Of a stretch of 25,025 nucleotides of DNA, positions 1 through 7,146 are shown in pieces (the stretch's first letter is position 1; each line of letters begins with the position of its first letter). Position numbers and translations under genes: made by a program. The notes beneath the pieces are model-generated. The model ran no database searches and was not told where the DNA came from. It saw only the letters and a list, made by a program, of their open reading frames with translations. Source of the DNA: Desulfobacterales bacterium (GTDB taxonomy: Bacteria > Desulfobacterota > Desulfobacteria > Desulfobacterales > JAHEIW01); assembly GCA_030145015.1 (NCBI GenBank), contig JAQYWI010000064.1, positions 1-25,025 on the forward strand, given 5' to 3'.

Positions 1-82
1 AGGTTATTTTTTTATCTACACGATAATAAATTTTTATTATGTTATACGGGGGAGTATATCCTTTTACTTCTTTACTATATAA

Positions 83-1173
83 CGTCTATGATTTTATGCT
101 TTACTATGTCTTCCATTGGTGTTAATCCCCAGGCATGCCAAGAAAAGCCAGGATAGATGCAGCCGGTGCAATTCAGCACATTATTATTCGGGGAATCGAG
201 CGAAAGAAAATATTTCGCTCCGATGCTGATAGGCACAGCTTTTTAGAGCGCTTTGGCACGGTTATTTCTGAGACCCAAACCGCCTGCTTTGCGTGGGCCT
301 TGATCCCTAATCATGTTCATTTGCTTGTGCGAACCGGCTTAGCGCCCATTGCAACTGTCATGCGCCGGCTTTTGACAGGATACGCAGTTTCATTTAACCG
401 TAAATACCGTCGTCACGGGCAATTATTTCAAAACCGATACAAGTCCATTTTATGCCAAGAAGATATGTATTTAAAGGAGTTGGTTCGTTACATTCATTTG
501 AATCCTCTGCGGGCAAAATTGGTATCGGATATGAAAGCATTGGATAAATACCCATGGTGCGGTCACAGCGCGACTATGGGGAAAATAAGACGAAACTGGC
601 AAAGCAGCGAATACGTGTTGAAAATATTTGGTACCAAGGTATCCGACGCACGCCGAAACTATCGAGCATTTGTTCAAAAAGGCATTGCCGCGGGAAGGCG
701 ACCTGAACTGGCGGGCGGCGGGTTGATTCGCAGCTTGGGGGGCTGGCAGCAGGTGAAGGCCCTGCGCAAGACCGGAATTCGATTTAAGGGAGATGAGCGT
801 ATCTTAGGCGACAGTGAATTTGTCGAGCAGGTATTAAAGGCCGCAGAGGATCGTTTGGAGCGACGGTATGCCATTGAGGTAAAAGGATATGATTTTGAGA
901 AGGTTGTTGCGAGAGTGGCCGCAGTGTTAAACATTGAATATCGGGTTGTTTTAAGCCGTAGTAAAGACCCGCAGACGGTCAAAGCACGCAGGTTGCTTTG
1001 TTACTGGGCAAATCAAGAACTGGGTATGACCACTATTGAGATTGCACACAGCTTAAAAATTTCCCAATCAACAGTGAGCCGAGCCTCGCGATGGGGTGAA
1101 AAAATAGCCAGCGAAAATGAATTTCATTTATAAAAAGGTAGGTTAACTACTATTTGAATAAAATCATAGACGT
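83..1173. repeat. 15-bp perfect inverted repeat framing the transposase gene
   Basis: CGTCTATGATTTTAT at 83-97 is the exact reverse complement of ATAAAATCATAGACG at 1159-1173. The arms lie about 37 bp upstream and 25 bp downstream of the transposase ORF. A match this long at these two positions is very unlikely by chance. It may mark the ends of the mobile unit or be the hairpin sites the enzyme recognises. No target-site duplication is evident. Confidence 0.7.
135..1133 (+). CDS. RAYT / IS200-like Y1 transposase with C-terminal helix-turn-helix
   Basis: Single-strand DNA transposase of the Y1_Tnp (HUH) superfamily, RAYT-like branch, 332 aa. The N-terminal 130 residues hold the family pattern: the HUH motif in NHVHLLV (His60, His62) and a tyrosine-rich helix before HLNP (Tyr112 or Tyr119 is the likely nucleophile; I cannot tell which). 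The C-terminal part, about residues 285-325, contains a helix-turn-helix (IEIAHSLKISQSTVSRASRWG) like the DnaA C-terminal domain found in many bacterial RAYTs. Family members cut hairpin-forming REP-type repeats and are usually single-copy, domesticated genes. The gene appears intact. A perfect 15-bp inverted repeat brackets it at 83-97 and 1159-1173. The window holds many hairpin repeats, but a link between them and this enzyme is inference. Confidence 0.88.
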   Translation: MPRKARIDAAGAIQHIIIRGIERKKIFRSDADRHSFLERFGTVISETQTACFAWALIPNHVHLLVRTGLAPIATVMRRLLTGYAVSFNRKYRRHGQLFQNRYKSILCQEDMYLKELVRYIHLNPLRAKLVSDMKALDKYPWCGHSATMGKIRRNWQSSEYVLKIFGTKVSDARRNYRAFVQKGIAAGRRPELAGGGLIRSLGGWQQVKALRKTGIRFKGDERILGDSEFVEQVLKAAEDRLERRYAIEVKGYDFEKVVARVAAVLNIEYRVVLSRSKDPQTVKARRLLCYWANQELGMTTIEIAHSLKISQSTVSRASRWGEKIASENEFHL

Positions 1174-1191
1174 CCCCCTTTTATTTAGATT

Positions 1192-1806
1192 ATGGGAGTT
1201 TCGATACATTACCGCGGCCGAGTGGTTGATATACAAAACATAAAAACCATTTGTGATGAATTGGCCGCAATTGCAGATAAAATGAACTGGCAGTACACCT
1301 GTCTGGATGAGGACTGGTCTCAAGCGGCTGATGCAACCATTGAAGTTACGGAGCAGGGTTCACAGATCACCGGGCACCTGCCGCTAAAGGGTATCGTTTT
1401 GACGCTAAACCCAAAATGCGAGACCTTGGGATTTTTGTTTGATTCCAACGGCAACCTGCGTGATCCAATCAGCATGGTAAATATCAGCGAAGGTGCTCTG
1501 AAACCAGAAGATTACTGGATCTCCGTAAAGACGCAATATGCCGGTCCCGAAACCCATATTTGGATTATCGGGCTATTAAAATATTTAGAAAAGTTTCATC
1601 TTTCGGATTTAGAGGTTCAAGACGAAGGGGCCTACTGGGAAACAGGAAATTTTGAGATCCTTAAAGAGAAGATGGATTTTGTTGGCGCAAAGATCGCAGC
1701 CGTCAGCGCAGAGTTATCCCGCATAGCCAAAGGTCACATTGAACGTTTTTCGGCCGATGAGGTTGCTTCCATAATTGAGGCACTGCTTCGTGATAGGTTC
1801 GGTTGA
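1192..1806 (+). CDS. Hypothetical protein, soluble, 204 aa
   Basis: I do not recognise a characterised family. The 204-aa product starts MGVSIHYRGRVVDIQNIKTI and has no signal peptide or membrane segment. It reads as a mixed alpha/beta soluble protein: N-terminal strand and helix, a central part with several strands (GIVLTLNPKCETLGFLFD), and a helical, charged C-terminus (residues about 155-204). Proteins opening with a SIHYRG segment are, as far as I recall, uncharacterised. It starts at ATG 1192, 58 bp after the transposase stop and just past the right arm of that gene's inverted repeat. The lipoprotein gene follows after 4 bp, so those two are probably co-transcribed. No function is proposed. 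Confidence 0.7.
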   Translation: MGVSIHYRGRVVDIQNIKTICDELAAIADKMNWQYTCLDEDWSQAADATIEVTEQGSQITGHLPLKGIVLTLNPKCETLGFLFDSNGNLRDPISMVNISEGALKPEDYWISVKTQYAGPETHIWIIGLLKYLEKFHLSDLEVQDEGAYWETGNFEILKEKMDFVGAKIAAVSAELSRIAKGHIERFSADEVASIIEALLRDRFG

Positions 1807-1810
1807 ATTT

Positions 1811-2299
1811 ATGAGCTTAAAATCTTGCCTAAAAATTATCGGCTTTGGTTTTATAATCTTAATTCTCGGATGTTCGCGGTCACCGGATTTGCCCACGCCC
1901 GAGAGGATCGGAGAAAAAGAACGGGTCAGAGAAATTACCGGAAAACAGGCCGCCCAGGTGGTCGATAAAATGCATGGTCTTTCCGTAGCCACGCATGCCA
2001 ATGTGATTGCCGAATATGGCCGCGACAGGAAGGATCTTTTGTTTATATCCGGGTACAGCGATGAAACCGAGGCGCACAAAGCCTTTGATCTAATGATTGA
2101 AAAAATGGCCGCTGCGAAAAAGGGCCCGTTCTTCCATTTAATGCCGCTGGGTCAATACGACAAAAAGGTCTATATAACCCTGGGAATGGGGGCGATGCAT
2201 TACATCTATGTTTCCGGAAAGTCCCTGCTGTGGCTGCAAACATATCAGTCTTTTGGAAATAAACTGCCCGACCGCCTTCTGGCGCTCTATCCGCTTTGA
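1811..2299 (+). CDS. Small putative lipoprotein
   Basis: Predicted 162-aa lipoprotein of unknown function. The chosen ATG at 1811 gives a short basic n-region, a hydrophobic stretch (IIGFGFIILI) and a lipobox-like LILGC with the lipidated Cys at about residue 21. An upstream in-frame start at 1775 would put 12 extra residues before the signal peptide and overlap the previous gene, so it is less likely. The mature part is about 140 aa of mixed alpha/beta with no motif I can name. It lies 4 bp after the hypothetical gene at 1192-1806 and ends 11 bp before the convergent iron-sulfur gene. Confidence 0.7.
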   Translation: MSLKSCLKIIGFGFIILILGCSRSPDLPTPERIGEKERVREITGKQAAQVVDKMHGLSVATHANVIAEYGRDRKDLLFISGYSDETEAHKAFDLMIEKMAAAKKGPFFHLMPLGQYDKKVYITLGMGAMHYIYVSGKSLLWLQTYQSFGNKLPDRLLALYPL

Positions 2300-2310
2300 T
2301 AAAGGATATT

Positions 2311-2967
2311 TCAATATCTCGCCATTTTGGGATTTTTTCTGACCCGTGTTTCCAGCTCCTCCAGCAAATTGTCACTGCAAATGTAACCTACCTTCGGATG
2401 GGTTCCTTCAGCGGTCAGTAACGGGACTGATTTGCCAAGTTTTTTATGAATCAAACTGCCGGGATCGTCGAGGTCACCAAAAATCATGGCTTGGGCGGTA
2501 CAGCTTTCCACGCAAAGCGGCTCGCGTCCGGCTTCGATGCGATGCACGCAAAGCGTGCAGGTGCCGGCCTTACCCGGCGGGTGTTGCCGGTGGGGCGCCG
2601 CTTCTTCTTCGAAGGGCAGCTTCTGATCCGGAAAATAATCTGTTGCGGGATTAATATCGATGGCCCCATACGGACAGGCGCCGGCACAATCTCCGGCCCC
2701 CTCACATTTATCATGGTCGATCAGGACAATACCGTCCGGCCGCCGGTAGATGGCAGCGCGCGAACAGGCTGCCAGGCATGGCGGCTCTTCGCAATGCATG
2801 CAGGCATGCCGCAGATAGGTAATGCGATCCAGGGTTTCATTTTCCAGTTCCAAAATCTTGTTCCACCATACGCCCGGCCGGGTCAGATTCTCATGCTTGC
2901 AGGCAATGACACATGTCATACAACCCGAGCAGCGGTCCAGATCAACGATGATTCCATATTTGGCCAT
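2311..2967 (-). CDS. 4Fe-4S dicluster electron-transfer subunit (DmsB/PhsB/NrfC-like) of a molybdopterin oxidoreductase
   Basis: Electron-transfer subunit of about 218 aa that typically pairs with a DMSO-reductase-family catalytic subunit. Four cysteine groups are visible (numbering from ATG 2967): C13-x2-C16-x2-C19-x3-C23; C56-x2-C59-x4-C64-x3-C68; a third group C88, C94, C98-P; and C137-x2-C140-x11-C152-x3-C156. In the third group the second cysteine is Ala91 (CEGAGDCAGACP, codon GCC at 2695-2697). That cluster probably binds [3Fe-4S], or is absent. There is no signal peptide, so the protein is cytoplasmic. A GTG at 2970 directly precedes the ATG, and an AAGGA lies upstream at a distance that suits either. 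The probable partner is the gene at 3286-5442 on the same strand, now separated by a repeat element. Confidence 0.87.
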   Translation of the reverse strand: MAKYGIIVDLDRCSGCMTCVIACKHENLTRPGVWWNKILELENETLDRITYLRHACMHCEEPPCLAACSRAAIYRRPDGIVLIDHDKCEGAGDCAGACPYGAIDINPATDYFPDQKLPFEEEAAPHRQHPPGKAGTCTLCVHRIEAGREPLCVESCTAQAMIFGDLDDPGSLIHKKLGKSVPLLTAEGTHPKVGYICSDNLLEELETRVRKNPKMARY

Positions 2968-2990
2968 CACTTACATTCCTTATTTACTGG

Positions 2991-3270
2991 AAGCTATCTC
3001 AATCCGCCTCAGGCGGATTAACACCCGATGGTACAGTTTTAAACCTATAAAAAGTGCTTACAACCACAAATGAGCTAAAATTAAAAATGATCTAAAATGC
3101 CTAAAATTATGGTTTCGCTGCGCTCCATCTTTTATAATAAAAAGGGAAGAATTCCTCAACTTTAGGCATTTTAGCTCATTTTAGGCATTATAGGCACTTC
3201 TAACTTTAGACCACCTTTGGAACTTTTTTTCGCTGTCTCCCGAGATGAACTGCTAATTTTGAGATAGCTT
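2991..3270. repeat. Foldback repeat element (copy 1) between the two oxidoreductase genes
   Basis: This fills the roughly 318-bp gap between the iron-sulfur and molybdopterin genes. Outer ends form a perfect 12-bp inverted repeat: AAGCTATCTCAA (2991-3002) and TTGAGATAGCTT (3259-3270). Next to the left end is a compact palindrome, AATCCGCCT-C-AGGCGGATT (3001-3019). Inside lie long A/T-rich inverted arms rich in GCCTAAAAT/ATTTTAGGC: left about 3049-3109, right about 3160-3209. They enclose a core of about 50 bp containing TCGCTGCGCTCCATCTTTTA. A second copy is at 14335-14546. No gene is evident within it. Confidence 0.75.
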
Positions 3271-3285
3271 ATAGTGAAATCGTAT

Positions 3286-5442
3286 TTAGGTTTTTACAAC
3301 TTCGCATATAATTTCTTTATAGGGCGGAAATCCGGAGATGGGGTCGAATTTCCGCGGTATCAATTCATTTACGTTGGCATCTTTCCATCCATGTTCGACG
3401 CCCACAATACCGGCCGGAACTAAAATCGTCGGTTTGGCCGTCACGGTCATCCGGCCCCACGGCGTTTGTAAAATTACGTCGTCATCCATTTCAATCTTGC
3501 GAGCAGCGGCATCCCGAGGGTTGATCGTCAAAAGCGCATGCCGTTGCAATTCAAACAACCAGGGAGAATCTTCGCGCCATTTGCTGTGCGTAATGTAAGG
3601 GACTCTGCCACCGGAAATCAATACCAGCGGAAATTCCTCGGTGACCGCCATCGGTTCTTTGTATTCACAGAGAGCCGGGTAGCCGTGCTTTTCCAGGACC
3701 AGTGAGACCGCTTCGATTTTGGCGCTGGGCGTTGCAAATCCGGGTTTGCCATCCAGCCGCATCTTTCCGCTTTCGTATTTTTTAAAAGATTCCGGGCCCT
3801 GGGGCGGAATCGTAACCCCCTTTTCCTGATTGTTTCTCAGATCCTCATAGGTGAGTCCGCACATGCCCAAAATATCGTTGCAGGCCGCCTCCACGTTTCC
3901 GTTAAAAAAAACATCCGGATATCCCAGGCGGGTCCCGATCTCAAGAGCGATTTGCCAGTCCTCTTTGCACTCACCCTGTGGCTTGAGCGGTGTGCGGCCG
4001 AATATTTGCCGGCCGAAAAAGGCAAAGGGTGCCAGGCGTTCGAAATTCATGGCCGCCGGCAGCACCAGATCGACATGGTCATGGGTCCAGGGACGATAGA
4101 AATAATCCACCGCCATGGAAAATTCAAGGCCGGCAATGGCCTGCTGGTATTCGTGGGTCTGCGGCCAGATCATGGTGCTGAAGCCCCAGGCCAGAAAGGC
4201 CTTTACCTTTCCCGCTTTGGCCCATTCGACCAGATGGTTGGTTTGCACTTCCCAGAATTTTTCGGCCCACACCGGGAATTCCTTGCGGTCCAGCCGATGG
4301 GCCTTCATTTCATTAAGTTTTGCGCGCATGGAAAATTTGGGCGGTCCATCAAACCAGGGCACCATGCCTTCCAACGGTTGACTCGGTTTTACAATGCCGC
4401 CGGGGATGTCAACATAGCCGCAGATGGCCGGAATCATCAATATGGCCCGATGGTTATTGGTGGCATTTTGATCGTGAGTGGTCCCCTGGGGACCGAGCAG
4501 CACCTGCCCGGGGCCGTTGGCGGCATAAAGGCGGGCCGCTTCGATAATTTTTTCAGCAGGGACCCAGCTGATCTTTTCAACCCGTTCGGGCGTAAAATCT
4601 TTGACATAATCTTGCAATTCATCGATGCCATGAATCCAATTCTCGCAGAAGGCCTTGTCATGGAGGTCTTCTTTAAAAATGACATGCATCATGCCGGCGG
4701 CAAGGGCGGCGGTTGTGGCGGGCCGGGGCCTTAAATGAATGTCGGCCAGCGTTGCTGCTGTGGGCGTGTTGCGCGGATCGACCACAATAAATTTTACGCC
4801 CCTTTCTTTTGCATCCGCAAGCTTGCCGTGGATCATATAGGGCCGGCCGGAATAGGCCGGATTGGTTCCCCAGATCAGCATGACCCTGGTTTCCTCAGCG
4901 GGAAGATCGCCCAGGGTTGGAAATCCATAGGTTAACAGTTCGGCCAGCATGGCGCCCCGGCGACAGGCCGTGGAACTCTCGGTGCCGTAATTGGCCGAAC
5001 CGTAAGTAGCTGCCAGCCGCGACACGGCCGCCCGGGGCTCCTTGGGATCGCCGACATAGAAAAAAGCCGCATGGGGACCGTGATCCTTTTTTATGCGGTT
5101 CAAATGACCCACGATAATGTCATAGGCTTCATCCCAGGAAATTCGGGTAAATTCGGGCGTGCCGGATCCCTTGGGGCCGGTGCGCTTCAGGGGGTATTTG
5201 AGACGATTGGGATGATAAAGCCGTTGGAGGGTTCCATAGGCCTTGGAGCACAGCGGCGCCGCCGGATATTCGGGCCAGGAATCGATATGCGTTACGATAT
5301 TGTCCTTTTTAAAAAATTTTATGCCGCAAAATGGACCCTGGTTGCACCCATCGCAGAACGTATAGCCGATGGTTTCATCTGCAGCCATTGCATCGTTGGT
5401 ATCCATCTGGGAAGATATCTTGCTGTCGCTCATAGTTGTCAT
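3286..5442 (-). CDS. Molybdopterin (bis-MGD) oxidoreductase, cytoplasmic, DMSO-reductase superfamily
   Basis: Catalytic subunit of 718 aa with one N-terminal iron-sulfur cluster and a bis-MGD Mo or W centre. The N-terminal cluster motif is C30-x2-C33-x5-C39-x25-C65; the x5 spacing is wider than the usual x3. Cys160 in ESSTACRRGA sits where the metal-ligating Ser/Cys/Sec is expected, suggesting Cys ligation. Central MopB segments (LIWGTNPAYSGRP, FIVVDPRNTPTA) and a C-terminal molydopterin-dinucleotide-binding domain (LISGGRVPYITHSKW onwards) are present. There is no twin-arginine signal, so it should act in the cytoplasm with the ferredoxin-like subunit at 2311-2967. No membrane anchor is nearby. 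Size and single N-terminal cluster resemble acetylene hydratase, but the residue after the second cluster Cys is Asn34, not the Asp I recall there. The substrate is unknown. Confidence 0.9.
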   Translation of the reverse strand: MTTMSDSKISSQMDTNDAMAADETIGYTFCDGCNQGPFCGIKFFKKDNIVTHIDSWPEYPAAPLCSKAYGTLQRLYHPNRLKYPLKRTGPKGSGTPEFTRISWDEAYDIIVGHLNRIKKDHGPHAAFFYVGDPKEPRAAVSRLAATYGSANYGTESSTACRRGAMLAELLTYGFPTLGDLPAEETRVMLIWGTNPAYSGRPYMIHGKLADAKERGVKFIVVDPRNTPTAATLADIHLRPRPATTAALAAGMMHVIFKEDLHDKAFCENWIHGIDELQDYVKDFTPERVEKISWVPAEKIIEAARLYAANGPGQVLLGPQGTTHDQNATNNHRAILMIPAICGYVDIPGGIVKPSQPLEGMVPWFDGPPKFSMRAKLNEMKAHRLDRKEFPVWAEKFWEVQTNHLVEWAKAGKVKAFLAWGFSTMIWPQTHEYQQAIAGLEFSMAVDYFYRPWTHDHVDLVLPAAMNFERLAPFAFFGRQIFGRTPLKPQGECKEDWQIALEIGTRLGYPDVFFNGNVEAACNDILGMCGLTYEDLRNNQEKGVTIPPQGPESFKKYESGKMRLDGKPGFATPSAKIEAVSLVLEKHGYPALCEYKEPMAVTEEFPLVLISGGRVPYITHSKWREDSPWLFELQRHALLTINPRDAAARKIEMDDDVILQTPWGRMTVTAKPTILVPAGIVGVEHGWKDANVNELIPRKFDPISGFPPYKEIICEVVKT

Positions 5443-5464
5443 TCACCTCACTTTTTAGATAAGC

Positions 5465-5756
5465 CCTAGTGTTGTGTCCCGCAAGTAATTTATATAACTA
5501 GGTTCAGAGGTTCAAAGGTTCAGGGTTCAGGGTTTCAGATACGCACTCCGGGTTTTGTATTTAGCCACCGTTCACTGGTTTCTTGTTCCTGGCTATCGAT
5601 CACTTTCCTCTGTCTTCTGTAATCCGACTTCTGACATCTGTTCGCTGTTATTTAACCTCCCAACCTTTGAACGTTGAACCTTTGAACCAGGAGACTGACA
5701 TCCGACACCATTATGATTAGGACCTTTGTAACATTTTTGTGGGACATGACACTAGG
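5465..5756. repeat. MITE-like inverted-repeat element ending in the stop codon of the methyltransferase gene
   Basis: This fills the 5443-5751 gap. The ends are imperfect inverted repeats: CCTAGTGTTGTGTCCC at 5465-5480 and GGGACATGACACTAGG at 5741-5756 (14 of 16 complementary). Inside is a second, perfect 14-bp inverted pair, GGTTCAAAGGTTCA (5509-5522) and TGAACCTTTGAACC (5675-5688), in GGTTCA-rich DNA. No ORF of note is present. The right end (CTA at 5752-5754) reads TAG on the minus strand and is the stop codon of the methyltransferase. Confidence 0.7.
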
Positions 5757-6783
5757 ATTCACCCGGCCCCAGTCCATATGCTTTGGCCGTTTCTACCATT
5801 GCCGCCACTTTTTCTACCGGCGTCCCGGGGGGCACGCCGCACCCACTCATTAGAATAAAACGGCGAATTCCTGCGGTGCGAAGACAGTTAAGTGTATCTT
5901 CGGCGATTTGCTCCCGGCTCCCGTTGAGCAGTGAGTTGATCGGATCCACGTTTCCACCGAGAACCGCGCCCGGGACCGTTGATCTTGACTCGGCCAGGTT
6001 CATGCACTGGTCCAGACTAAGGACATCGGCTCCGGTTTCTCCGATGCTATCCAGCACCGGGGACGTGTCACCGCAAATATGCAAAATACACGGGACATCC
6101 AGTTTGGCGGTGATCGTCTGCAGGCGGGGCAGGACAAATTTGCGGAAAGCCGCCGGCGAAATCATGGCGGCGGAAGCGGTGGGTTCCGGAAGAAAAATAA
6201 CATTGGCGCCATTTTCGATCAAGGCCCGGCTAAATTCGATTAAAAATGCGGTCACCCGGTCCAGTATGGCTTCAAGAACCTGCGGATTTTTATAAATCAT
6301 GCGCATGATCTGTTCAGCTTCAAAAATCCGGCAGGTGGTTGTGATCGGGCCTTCGAACAGGCCCAGCACGGGAATATCTCCAGCGCCATAGGCGCTTAGC
6401 CCCCGAATTATTTCCAGAGTCGCCGCCAGCCGTTCTTCTTTTCCGGGGTCCGGAACAGGCAGTTTATCAAGATCTTCCGGGCAGGTGATTGAAAGGGGCA
6501 GCGGATCGGAGAGCGGGCCGGTTTCGAGAAAGCGGACCCTACAGCCAAAAGCCTGGGGAATATACAACGGATCTGCATAAGCAAAAAACGCGTCGTAGCC
6601 CACAGATTCCATGGCCCTTATCTGGGCATCAACGACCCGCTGGGGCTCTCTGGCAAGCCGGGCCGGGGAAGAATCAGAGAAATTGACCGCCGCCCAGGCG
6701 GCAATCATCGGGAATATGGGTACACGATCCTGCGGCGTTCCTTTTAAAGCATCGTGGAAGCGTTCCAGTGCTGAATATGTCAT
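5752..6783 (-). CDS. UroD-family corrinoid methyltransferase (MtaA/CmuA-like)
   Basis: Protein of 343 aa in the uroporphyrinogen-decarboxylase superfamily, the branch that includes MtaA/MtbA and CmuA cobalamin-dependent methyltransferases. It carries the zinc-thiolate signature of that branch: His235 and Cys237 in LHICGD, and Cys315 in MSGCGVPPG. True UroD enzymes of heme synthesis lack this. Family members move methyl groups between a corrinoid protein and a thiol or other acceptor. No corrinoid-binding partner protein is encoded in the window. ATG 6783 is preceded by AGGA at a good distance. The gene is transcribed divergently from the GntR regulator. Its last codons and TAG stop abut or derive from the repeat at 5465-5756, so the C-terminus may have been trimmed. 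A role in demethylating an imported compound is inference. Confidence 0.85.
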   Translation of the reverse strand: MTYSALERFHDALKGTPQDRVPIFPMIAAWAAVNFSDSSPARLAREPQRVVDAQIRAMESVGYDAFFAYADPLYIPQAFGCRVRFLETGPLSDPLPLSITCPEDLDKLPVPDPGKEERLAATLEIIRGLSAYGAGDIPVLGLFEGPITTTCRIFEAEQIMRMIYKNPQVLEAILDRVTAFLIEFSRALIENGANVIFLPEPTASAAMISPAAFRKFVLPRLQTITAKLDVPCILHICGDTSPVLDSIGETGADVLSLDQCMNLAESRSTVPGAVLGGNVDPINSLLNGSREQIAEDTLNCLRTAGIRRFILMSGCGVPPGTPVEKVAAMVETAKAYGLGPGES

Positions 6784-6828
6784 TCTCAGATCCTGTGTTA
6801 ATCATTGAACCGCAACAGTCAGCGCATT

Positions 6829-6917
6829 CCCCGCAGCTTGCTGCGGGGTTAGCGAGCGAATTAAAAAATTGATAGAAATTCCTCACGGTCGAAGATTCCC
6901 TGCAGCTTGCTGCAGGG
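6829..6917. repeat. Two REP-like hairpins with the same CTTG loop
   Basis: Perfect hairpin CCCCGCAG-CTTG-CTGCGGGG lies at 6829-6848 and a near-identical CCCTGCAG-CTTG-CTGCAGGG at 6898-6917. The stems differ by one compensated base pair. They sit in the leader side of the divergent methyltransferase gene. A related palindrome (AATCCGCCT-C-AGGCGGATT) is at 3001-3019 and another (CCCGC-TTTA-GCGGG) near 24971. They look like short dispersed repeats and may also fold in RNA. Confidence 0.65.
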
Positions 6918-7074
6918 TCTTCAATAAAACTAAATAGTGAAGTTAGAGCCGGTTGTCAACAAGGGGGTCTTCAATTGGCCGGGTGAATCATAGCAGCTTG
7001 CCTGCAAGTTATCTGTCTTTAACTTGCTGTAATTTTAAGCAATTATACTAATTTCGAATTAACTTGGTTTATGG

Positions 7075-7118
7075 TTGACAAACCCGGACGCAATTGTATA
7101 TTGGGGTACTGTACCCCA
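7075..7118 (+). promoter_or_regulatory. Sigma70-like promoter with palindromic operator for the GntR gene
   Basis: A consensus -35 TTGACA (7075-7080), 16-bp spacer and -10 TATATT (7097-7102) are followed directly by a perfect 17-bp palindrome, TGGGGTACTGTACCCCA (7102-7118). The palindrome would cover the transcription start, about 30 bp before the GntR start codon. It contains the GT...AC half-site pattern common for GntR-family operators. Autorepression by the adjacent regulator is the simplest reading (inference). Control of the divergent methyltransferase gene is also possible. Confidence 0.65.
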
Positions 7119-7146
7119 GTTTGCAACCGATCTCAGGAGCCTTCCC

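Noticed and set aside
2991..3270. CRISPR-like array, because of repeated GCCTAAAAT units
   Set aside because: The units are irregularly spaced, degenerate and arranged as inverted arms around a core, without uniform spacers.
3952..4734. 260-codon open frame on the plus strand inside the molybdopterin gene
   Set aside because: It is the antisense shadow of a clearly conserved 718-aa protein and has no recognisable domain.
5752..6783. Heme-pathway uroporphyrinogen decarboxylase (HemE)
   Set aside because: The HxC...C zinc motif and overall pattern match the corrinoid methyltransferase branch.
5756..6989. 13-bp inverted repeat GATTCACCCGGCC (5756-5768) and GGCCGGGTGAATC (6977-6989) flanking the methyltransferase gene
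   Set aside because: A few perfect 13-bp inverted pairs are expected by chance in 25 kb, and no other sign of a mobile unit was seen.
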